64,000 nucleotides of DNA, taken from NCBI GenBank assembly GCA_022747635.1, contig JAKTNV010000003.1, positions 45,807,475-45,871,474 of the forward strand, in the 5' to 3' direction. The first letter of the stretch is position 1, and each line of letters opens with the position of its first letter. The position numbers and the translations under genes were made by a program. Positions 40,007 through 49,400 of this stretch are shown here, piece after piece. The notes under the pieces were generated by a model. That model was not told the DNA's origin and did no database searches. It saw only the letters and a list, made by a program, of their open reading frames with translations. This DNA comes from Hetaerina americana (lineage: Eukaryota; Arthropoda; Insecta; Odonata; Calopterygidae).

Positions 40007-42286
40007 ACATCTACATAATACCCCGCAAGCCGCCGCAAGGGCGTGTGGCGGGGGGTGTTAGGTCACCAACCGTAAAAAAGAAAAATACCACATGCAAAAA
40101 AAACAACACGGAAAATTACACCCACAGCAGCGCACACACTCATGCAAAAATCCCTTCATCCAATACTCATGCAAACACATATACCGCAAAACAACTAAAA
40201 AACTGCACCCCATGATGCAGCACGAAAGACATTCTACAACACGGAAGCCAGGACACAACAAGCAAGAAATTGAAACATCACTACCACATGAAAATGCACC
40301 ACGAAACACTCTACCCCCAAAGAGTCTCTAATTGGCAGGGAATGCGACCCAACGTTGCAGGTAGCAGGAATTTGCCCCCGCGGAGAGGGACGAGGGATTG
40401 AAAGGGAAACTTAAAAACAGATGAACAGAACATGAATGAGGTCATTCGGAAAGAATGGGTTATTATAGCAAAACACATAAGGTTAGTGGAAGAGCATGCA
40501 TTTAAATAGAACTAATTATTTTTTAGACGCTGAGGGTGGCAAGTGGAATTTTTGCTATCTATAACCCTGCAGTTGCTATCCCGTATTGTCCGTGGGAAGA
40601 AGGAGTCCTTGAGTCGGCTAGTTCTGGCATCTATTTCCCGAATTTTATATGCATGATCCGAACGACTAATGTATGTAGGAGTACGAATAATTTGCGAGAC
40701 CTCGGTGCTGAAACATGCGGATCTAAATTTATTTAATAATTTCAATCTTGCATTGAATCGTCTCTCAGCCAATGATTCCCACCCCAAATCCATGAGCATT
40801 TCGGTGACGCTTTGCGTTTTATCGTAGGAATTTTTTACAAAACGGGCTGCCCGGCGTTGAACCTTCTCAATTTCCCGAATGAGACCTTTTTCACTCGGAT
40901 CCCACACGCTGCATGCGTATTCTAAATGAGGCCTTACAAGAGCGTGGTAACAACGTTCCTTGACCTTCGAGTCACTTTTGCCGACAATGCGTCTAATGAA
41001 TCCCAATTTTTTATATGCTTGACCGCAGACTTTACGTATGTGAGTCCCCCAAGTTAAGTCTTTTGTGAATGTGACACCTAGGTATTTCACCGTATCAACT
41101 ACTGCTAGGTCACCTCCAGCTAATTTGTAAGCAAATCCCGTTGATCTTTTAAAGAAATTTACCACTGAACATTTATTATAATTTAGAGTCAATCCCCAGT
41201 TAGAACACCATTTAGTAATGCAATCTAAATCCTGCTCTAGAATAAAACGATCCTCATCCTCAGATATCTCCCGATAGATCACCGTGTCATCCGCGAACAT
41301 CCTAATTTTACTTTTCACTTCGCGGTTCAAATCGTTAACAAAAATCAAGAAAAGCAACGGCCCGATCACACTTCCCTGAGGTACCCCCGACGTGACTCGA
41401 ACGCTGTCGGAACTAGCGCCATCAAGGACTACCCTCTGTTCCCGCTCCGAAAGAAAATCTTTAACCCAACTTATGGCGCCCTTATTTATACCCGCGACCT
41501 TTAATTGATGAATGAGTTTACCATGTGGGACCTTATCAAATGCCTTTTGAAAATCTAAGAAGATGGCATCCACTTGCCTCCCTCTCTCACCCGATAAAAG
41601 TAAATCATGTGTAAATAATCCTAATTGGGTTTCGCAGGAGCGAGTTTTCCTGAATCCGTGTTGATTGTCACTTAAAAAGTTAATATTGTCAAGGTGTCTC
41701 ATTATTGAACTGACAATTATGTGCTCTAAGATTTTGCAACAGATAGAAGTGAGAGATATAGGTCTGTAATTACTGGGATCCTCCCTGTCACCACCTTTAA
41801 AAATAGGCGTTATTTGCGCGGTTTTCCAAATCTTAGGTACTTTGCACTCTGTGAGGGATTTGTTAAATATAAATTCAAGGTACGGGGCAATGTTTGGAGC
41901 TAAATGTTTTATCACCCTAGCTGGTATATTTTCGGGACCCGGGGATTTGTTGGGTTTAATCTCGTTAAGCAATTTTAGAATTCCTTGTTGGTCCACTGTT
42001 ATTTTTTCCATGGGTGGAGTATGTATTGTTTCTTGGAGATATGCGGTGGCAACATCATTCGAGAAAACGCTTTGGAAGAATGAATTTAAGATGTTAGCTT
42101 TACCCTCACTGTCTGTATGAATTATATTGCTACAATCCCTTAAGCAAGCCACGGTTTGTTTACTCCCATTTACTTCCCTAACATATGACCAGAAAGCTTT
42201 GGGGTCAGTGTCCAAGTGCTCGCAAAGTACTTTGCGTTTAAAGTCCAGTAAAGCGCTACGTAATTGTGTTTTGGTTTCAATTTTTC
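40007..42286 (-). mobile_element. LINE-A: 5'-truncated non-LTR retrotransposon inserted in mariner-3
   Basis: Minus-strand element: 5' break at about 42286, RT frame to 40512, 3'UTR about 500 bp, ending at 40007 in a short TAGATG-type tail (CATCTA on the + strand). A short AGATA repeat flanks it (about 40003-40007 and 42287-42291). The open frame has no stop in nearly 600 codons, so the insertion is young compared with its mariner host. Three more 3' ends of the family lie at 49956, 51829 and 59170. Confidence 0.88.
40512..42284 (-). CDS. LINE-A reverse transcriptase (partial, open frame)
   Basis: The frame is open from the 5' break (IETKTQLRSALLDFKRKVLC) to a stop at 40512, about 590 codons. 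RT boxes in order: NKSPGPENIPARVIK, SNYRPISLTSICCKILEHII, NQHGFRKTRSCETQL, FLDFQKAFDKVPHGKLIHQL (first catalytic Asp), VTSGVPQGSVIGPLLFLIF, IRMFADDTVIYREI (catalytic DD), VKYLGVTFTKDLTWGTHI, then LEYACSVWDP and KVQRRAARFV. This is the ORF2 of a Jockey-group (CR1/L2-like) non-LTR element. The AP endonuclease and any ORF1 were lost by 5' truncation. The polymerase part looks intact but has no promoter of its own here. Confidence 0.88.
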   Translation of the reverse strand, partial: KIETKTQLRSALLDFKRKVLCEHLDTDPKAFWSYVREVNGSKQTVACLRDCSNIIHTDSEGKANILNSFFQSVFSNDVATAYLQETIHTPPMEKITVDQQGILKLLNEIKPNKSPGPENIPARVIKHLAPNIAPYLEFIFNKSLTECKVPKIWKTAQITPIFKGGDREDPSNYRPISLTSICCKILEHIIVSSIMRHLDNINFLSDNQHGFRKTRSCETQLGLFTHDLLLSGERGRQVDAIFLDFQKAFDKVPHGKLIHQLKVAGINKGAISWVKDFLSEREQRVVLDGASSDSVRVTSGVPQGSVIGPLLFLIFVNDLNREVKSKIRMFADDTVIYREISEDEDRFILEQDLDCITKWCSNWGLTLNYNKCSVVNFFKRSTGFAYKLAGGDLAVVDTVKYLGVTFTKDLTWGTHIRKVCGQAYKKLGFIRRIVGKSDSKVKERCYHALVRPHLEYACSVWDPSEKGLIREIEKVQRRAARFVKNSYDKTQSVTEMLMDLGWESLAERRFNARLKLLNKFRSACFSTEVSQIIRTPTYISRSDHAYKIREIDARTSRLKDSFFPRTIRDSNCRVIDSKNSTCHPQRLKNN

Positions 42287-42358
42287 AGATATTCATGGAT
42301 AAATAAATAATTTTTGAAAAAACACAAAAGGCGTGATACTTTTTGAACAGGCCTCGTA

Positions 42359-42449
42359 AGTAACAACATAACGCCACAAAAAAATCGAAAATTGAATATA
42401 TGTAATCCGCGAAAATTCAAAATTCGCGATACTTTTTTAACCAACCTCG
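42359..42449 (-). repeat. Extra inverted mariner end next to mariner-3
   Basis: Directly after the TA that closes mariner-3 there are 91 bp that match, in reverse complement, the first 91 bp of its left end (CGAGGT..GCGAATTTTGAATTTTCGCG...GGCGTTATGTTG), again ending CCTCG before a TA (42450-42451). It is a solo end of a related copy, inverted and abutting. Confidence 0.75.
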
Positions 42450-42454
42450 TATAG

Positions 42455-42525
42455 GGCTTAGCATTAGGTGAGCTCTGACCTCACCTATCAAACTCACCTT
42501 TGAGTTGATAACCGTGGTTTTGTGT
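42455..42525 (+). repeat. SINE 3'-end fragment
   Basis: AGGTGAGCTCTGACCTCACC followed by TTGAGTTGATAACCGTGGTT matches the 3' part of the repeat at about 2697-2765 with several changes. The tRNA-like head is missing. Confidence 0.45.
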
Positions 42526-42529
42526 ACTG

Positions 42530-43390
42530 AATAAATTGACCTTTTATAAATTAGGCATCTGAGGTTGCTAGTTCATGCGTGAGAACTAAGGTCGCTAATG
42601 CAGGTCAACAAGAATAAGGGCACTATTTTGGCATTCCTGAAGTTGCACCTGTACCTTCAATGAATCCTTCAATGTATCCCTTCGACGACTATTTTTCTTT
42701 ACGGTTAGATGACAAGTACCTAGTTCATTGCGCACACTCTCATTAATACAATAATTTATTATTTTTTCGAGTCGTTAAATTTTATAACCCCTAAGAATAC
42801 TTCTTACACTTTGATAATCTTATACGAAGCCCCAATGATAGCTATACGAAGCCTCCTAATGAGTTTTTAGCTGGGAAAAATTGAGCGATTTCGCGTATTG
42901 CTCAGAAGCCTGAACGATTTATATCAACATCGAATGGTGACATGTAAAGACCTGAGAAAGGTAATTACCGTCGTTATAAGAGGATTAAGTCCAGATAAAT
43001 AGCACCTTTATGTCCTATCGTGCGTATCGGTATGCATGTTTGTTTTCGGACTAAATGCTCAACATCTGCCGCCATATCACAATATTCAAGGTTGATTCAG
43101 ATATTATCCTTCGTTTATCAAGCCGGCAAAGACTGCATTCTGCCTTTGAATTTTATAATGTATTTTAGGTTTCAAAACTGTCAAATTTAAAATTACTATT
43201 GGAAGATGACCCCATCGATATTGCACGTCAAAAGTTGATTTAAGGATTAGTTAAGATAGCGTGATAAAATTAAGTACTCGAACGTTTTGACAGCGCCTTT
43301 TTAAGTGGATCGTCTCCCAGTTTCTTCTCACTTCGTAAAAGATATCGCCTAAACGCATTCTTTGGAATCGGGAAAGCTCCACCTAAGAAG
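42530..43390. other. Possible promoter and 5'UTR region of gene 2
   Basis: No gene seen. If the micro-exon at 43391 is real, the last few hundred bases hold the promoter and the leader (pyrimidine-rich CCAGTTTCTTCTCACTTCG near 43318). No clear TATA box can be tied to it. Confidence 0.25.
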
Positions 43391-43403
43391 ATGAAGACAG
43401 AAC
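43391..43403 (+). CDS. Gene 2 tentative first coding micro-exon
   Basis: ATGAAGACAGAAC followed by the consensus donor GTGAGT. It supplies exactly the one base needed by the exon at 49094 and would start the protein [16 protein letters not shown]. It is only 13 nt of coding, so another upstream exon could equally be the true start. Confidence 0.35.
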
Positions 43404-46400
43404 GTGAGTTTGGATTTCGATCTTTTTTGTTTTCTTAAGAATTAAGCTATTTTTTTATTTGATCTATTCTACGTAATCCCCTGAAAACCGACCCAGGAGC
43501 GTGTTTCATGGAAATTTAGGACACTTAAGTAGGTAAACATAAAGGAAGAATTTTAAAAAGGTGCGATATGTGTTGATTTGTTCGTTTTTTGTTCCTTTGG
43601 TGATATGCCCATGGATTCTGTGAGGGAAAAAACTAGCACTGTAAACACCAGTGACAAATATGGAACCAATACCAGCCCTTTTGACGTATGCTGGTCACAG
43701 TTACCCCTTTCTTTTACAATTTTTGAACGTTCTGAGTATACAAATTGTTTTATCTCTAACATAAATCAAGCTATAATCTCGAAATAAGTAGTTTTACACA
43801 CTAAATTACCCTTTGAGTAGTTTTAGTTTTACACGACCATCAATACATTGGGTTATTGCGCAATATGCTATCAAAATTAAGAATGTATTATTACTTTCAA
43901 GGAAATCAATTTGAAATTAAGAATTTTTTTCTTAACTAAAATGGCTTAATTTATGGTTAAATATTGTACAATAATATCCTTGATATTATTAAATATTACT
44001 ACGCAGAATGTGGGTAGGGCTTTCAAAGCACGCATGCCGATAAGATAAATTCGTTTGGGCCGACTTTATTCTTATTATTTATGACATAATGGGTTTCTTC
44101 AGCACAAGAAATAATTTTATATATAAAACGTCGATTGAAGTTATAAGAATTTTTGTAAAGACGAAGATTTATTTGTATAGCAAATGTTTTATATTGATTC
44201 ACATCTAATAAATATAATAAAATTAATATTGTCCTGAAAACGAGATAGCCGAGACCGTAAACTTGATTGGCACTAGGCTTGTTTCAACGGGGGATGTAAA
44301 ACAAAGTTAGGAGTAAGGGGAAAGATAAGGAACATGCACTAGGTCACTTGGGTGTGTTTGGGAAACAGTGGCCCACGTATCACACACAAAAAAGCAAAAT
44401 TAATAAAAAATAAAATAAACTCTCAACCACTCGATCACTAGTGTGTGTTAAGGAATAACAGTTACACTCGTGAATCGCATTCACACCCACACTCAGGGTT
44501 TGCAATCCCTCCTACGCCAGGATCCCGTTGTACTCACACAGGAATGAAAATTTTAAAAATTAAAAATAAAAGCGTTTTCATTGCTTCACGGCCGTATGTA
44601 TTTATATGTAAAATATTTCCCTGAAAAAGCAGCGCTGGACTCGGTTTGTTTACATTGGCAGCTTCTAGAACGAGGAATCCGTGTTCTAAAAGTAAATTTA
44701 TCTATGTAAAAATTTTATTATTAAACAAACAAACCGAAACTCTTTCGCGGCCGGGCCTGCGGTTAAAGTTTTATCACGTGTTTCATATCGCTATTTCTCT
44801 CAACTGATAACTCTCCAAGCGAACTCGTTCCCTTCAATTTCAGTGTCTCCAAGCTTCTTAATCATAAAGAAATAGTCATGTTCCTTAATTTAGGATGCAA
44901 AGGACGAGATGGTCATAGTCATCACAAAAGGTGACCGATAGCTGAGGTCATTTGCTCCATTTGGGATAGGTGTGTTATTTAAGGTAGGGTGTTCAGGAAA
45001 TAAGGAAAGGGCGGAGAGAAGCTCGGCGTCATAAGCAAATTTATCGACATAAGGGTAATAGGCATATTTAATTATTTTATCACCAATCACTTTTTTATCC
45101 AAGATCTTTTTCCTATATTGCTACCACAAAGTAAATGTAATGCTTCTTTTTATGAGAGAAAATATTTATAGGTGAATTATGTCATAGGGTTACTTCATAT
45201 GCCCATCCAAAATGTGATATCTCTACCATTTTCAATGGAAAATCGTTTCTAAATGAAATTGATAGTTGCAAAAACTTGATCCTCTGTAAAAATTTAGAAT
45301 TTTTACGTAATTCAACTACAAATGAATCGGTTAAACATTCCCTTTAACATTCTTAACTCAATAACCAACACGATAGGTGATGTTTAATTGGTCAACAAAT
45401 AAATGTCTTCTTTAGATGTTTATTTCCAACAATTCCTTTCGGAATTACAAGGTTAGATATCCAAATCAATTTCAGGGAAACCCTCAGGGTTGGGTATATG
45501 TATAAGTAATTAGCCACTGTACAAACCCGATGTACAAATAGCTTCGCAATATTTTTGTCCTCATACTATGATGCATAATTTTTTATTGGATAAAAATAAT
45601 TTTTTAGCATGTACTTGGTATTTACATCATCAGCGGACATAAGGTTAATTTATTTGTATTGTCTCTTACTTCCATCGTCGAAGGAACATGCTCATCCCAC
45701 ACCATCATCAGACGAGTAATCTTTGCACACATATTTTAGGAATCTTCTCCTTCGGATTCTAATATCCCATTCAAGTGTCTCAATATTTCGTTATCAGATA
45801 TACAGCAACTCCCATCCATATCGGAGAGTTTCAAAAAAGTCTAAAAGCGAACGAGCTGTTAAGACTCGGTAAACAATTATTAATCGAATAGCGTAACAAT
45901 TTTGAAGATAAGAGCTCTGCTACTGAAGATAAGATGAAAACAAGTGTGGTCCTGCAGGATATACCTAATAAAAGAAATTTGGCAACCCAATTCTTTTCGC
46001 CACGTTGATATGGCTGAGAGGAAAGACATTCTTCAGGTCCAAAAGTATCGGAGAACGTGTAACGATCCACCTGATTAATGTAAGGCATGTTTGGTGGTTG
46101 TGATGATATGCATCTTATTTTCAAATGGCATTTTATTTGGAAGCACAATGTAAAACGGTGAGCAAGAATAAGCATGTTAAAGGTCGTCAAATAAAGGCGA
46201 CAGGGTAGATTTGTTCCACGAAGCTATGTAAATTGGGCCCTAAAATGCAGAAAATACTGTTGTCTTTTAGATGAATGGCGGGAAAAGGTCCTCCGACCAC
46301 TAATTACCATCGATTTGGTTAAAAGGTTTTATAAATTTAAAATTTACCATTCCAATCGCAAACGATATTTAATTTATTTGAATCTTCAAATACGGCAATA

Positions 46401-49400
46401 TTTAACAACACTTTATAATAATAATTCGGCTATATTCGGGCGAGATTGAGATTTTGGCAGTCCCATGTTCCATCTAACCCATCGTCAAATACATACATAC
46501 AAGAAATAGATAATGAAAATCGATTTACAATGAATGTGAATGATTAAAAAGAGTGTAGAAAGATGTGCAAAATTGCGGGACAAACGTAAGGAATAAGGGT
46601 TTTATCCTTGACGAAAAAAACCACTGCAGGAAAACGCCCACACATGAAGGGGAGTGTGAAAAACGTGCGAAAACCTACTGAGAGATAATTCTAATGTTAT
46701 AATTTACTAAATAAAAATAAAGTAGTGCATGATAAATAAGAAGAAACAAAATAAGAACTGATGTACTCATAATGAAATAAGGACAGTTTGCACTTTTCCA
46801 CAGTTTATTTAACGTACGACGCGTTTCAACTCACAGAGTCATCATCAGGTACAAGACAAAGTAAATGGCAAGGAGTCCTTATTTATATGTACAACAGATG
46901 TGGATTTCATCACGAGAGTGAAAGAACATAAGAGATGCTGGACATCGGGTGATGAAACGTCTCTCCTAGCCAAACATCTAATAAGGACATCGCATGATTG
47001 CAAGTTCGTTCCGGAAATCCTCCACCTGGAGAATAAGGGGATGAAACTTGACATACTGGAACAATTAGAAATACTGCAGGAGGACCACAATGTTCTCCTA
47101 AATGAACAAATTTTTGTGAACCATTCACACCTCCTCAAGATCCCTTTCCCGATGAATAAAATCAAGAATCAAAATCCTACTGCCCCTCCTCTTTCATGAC
47201 TTCACCCTCCTACCTTCTCCTCTCTTCCCCCCCCCCTGTCAGGGTCTCCCACTGCCGACTACCACCGGTCATCATATTTTCCAAGAATTAACTAGTGCAC
47301 TTCCTCCCCCCCCTTCCCCCCCTCGCAGCACGTGGCTCATCCCTTCCACTAAAACCAGCAGTGGGCTCTGCTTCCTAGAAAGTTACCTGTTTAACCCATC
47401 TTCCCCTCCCCCCCCCCACTATCTCCTACTGATAATTCCTTCCCTATGTCCTTAAGCCTTTAACCCCCTGCTATACAACAACCCGCTCCCGATACTCCAG
47501 CCCCTCGTCCCCCACTTAGCGGTTTTTACTGTCATTAACCCCCCATTCTTCGCTCTTAATACCTCTCCGCCTCTCCTCCCCCCCTCCTCCTCTCCCCTAC
47601 TCGACTCTCCCCTCCCATCCACATCTGTTGTGCATCTAAATAAGGACTCCTTGCCATTTACTTTGTCTTGTACCTGATGATGACTCTGTGAGTTGAAACG
47701 CGTCGTATGTTAAATAAACTGTGGAAAAGTGCAAACTGTCCTTATTTCATTATGATGAACTTCCACGACCTGAAGCCTGAATCTGTTGAACTGATGTACT
47801 CATAAATAAGGAGACAAATAAGTAAAAATGAAATTACTGATACATAAAATTGGTTACATAAGTAAGAAACCTTAAAGAAAAAAAATGAAAGAAAAAATAT
47901 TACTAAAAAACGATCAAATAAATAATTGAAAAGAAGTATAACCCATCACCAGAAGTGAGATTTTAACAGTAAGATTAATATGTGAAGTTGATATTTCTGA
48001 CTAATAGTTGTGTAAATATGATATGACCGTTAGCTCCTGAAGTGTTTTACTTGCAATTCTGCTGAGATTTTAGGAGTGTCTGATGTAGGGTTCTTTTAAA
48101 TGATGCAATTGAAGGAGCTTCTCTCAAGGCTGGACTGATTTTTTCCACTCTCGGCAAGCAGTGACAGTAAATGATTTGTTGTAGATGACCGTTCGAAACG
48201 AGGTGATATTGAAATAAATGTGGAACTTCCCATTGAATATGCATAATTCGTTCGTGAAAATGATGGCTTCGGTCCCTGTGGTGATCCTCAATGAATCTCT
48301 CCGTTTGGAGGTAATCTGCGTCACATGTTGTCACTATTTACCGGCCTGAGATGTGCGTAGTATCGGGTTAGTTTTACTTTCCCGAAACCGCGAGTAAAAA
48401 GGCATGGTTTACATGGTAATTATTGGTATGTGAAACGACATTAACGAGCCATTTTGAATGTAAACTACCAGGAATGGGTATTATAAATAGTTACATGTTT
48501 CGAACAATATCGATTAAGGTGAAAGTTAAAGAGGTAATGGTGCATAATGAAAATTGGGACGTACTATTGAAATGAACTAACTTATAATCTAATAAAAAAA
48601 GAATTTTCTGGCTGGACCATCTCAAAATGAAACTTCCTAATGGCAATGCGTTTGATTTTATAATGGTTATTTTAAGCTTACCATGAACGTAAATGAATCT
48701 TATTTTAGAAGGCAGGTAGTGCTTTCCCCAGTTTCTTTTTCTAATCAAGAACACAAGTTTCACTATTTAGTCAGATTATCTAAATTATCTCTATAACTAG
48801 TTATCGAAATATTAATAACTAATTTATCAATTTGGACAATATTAATCCGTGTCGCCATAATCAGATCACAACGCCAACTTGTTTGTTGGTAAACCAATGA
48901 GATAGGTATTTTATTGAAACAAATATTTTCTGCAATTAAATACCCCTAAATACCTCTAGAAAGTTTTCAGTGAAAGGATGTTTATTGGTTCTTTAAGCTC
49001 ATTTATTGCCTACTAAACTGATGACGACTGTTGAGCATTCGTATAAAAATAATCAGATTACGGATTCACTCTTTACGTACTTTCTCTTTACAGGTATCCA
49101 TACTGAAACCAGCCTAACCTACCATTTCATTCCGATTCTTACTGGATCCCTCAAGTTCCGAGTGAAAGCGAGCAATGATGGACACATTGCCTTAACATCT
49201 GGCCCGACAGAAGATTTCCCAATGTATGAGATCATAATTGGAGGGTGGAAAAACACAAAGTAATTACATTTCTCAATTTTGCAATACTATATCAGCTGAA
49301 AGTCTATGAATTCCATTGAGGCTAATTTTTTCTTCTAGCTTCGCAAGTATACGGAAGTGTATAATAATAATTCAAGACTAGGTAGTGAAATGATTTCCTT

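Larger units (their letters stand above)
38779..42356 (+). mobile_element. Mariner-3: decayed mariner split by a LINE insertion
   Basis: Left end CGAGGTCTGTTCAATAAGGG after TA (38777-38778); right end TTTTTGAACAGGCCTCG before TA (42357-42358). The transposase remnant runs from about 38981 to 40000, and the few bases after it (TATTCATGGATAAATAAATAA...) resume at about 42287 beyond the inserted LINE. It is intergenic. Confidence 0.8.
46773..47787 (+). mobile_element. PLE-2: Penelope-like element with inverted ends and 18-bp target duplication
   Basis: GAACTGATGTACTCATAA occurs at 46755-46772 and 47788-47805. Inside, about 46773-46910 is an inverted copy of about 47620-47750 (GTGGAAAAGTGCAAACTGTC arms, hammerheads, GGACTCCTTGCC). 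The coding part is only the end of the GIY-YIG domain, followed by a long C-rich tract. A ~37-bp tail lies outside the inverted repeat on the right. It sits in intron 1 of gene 2. Confidence 0.88.

Noticed and set aside
44400..44560. CACAC-rich stretch considered as a tandem repeat or CRISPR-like array
   Set aside because: No regular repeat-spacer spacing; CRISPR is not expected in this eukaryotic sequence.
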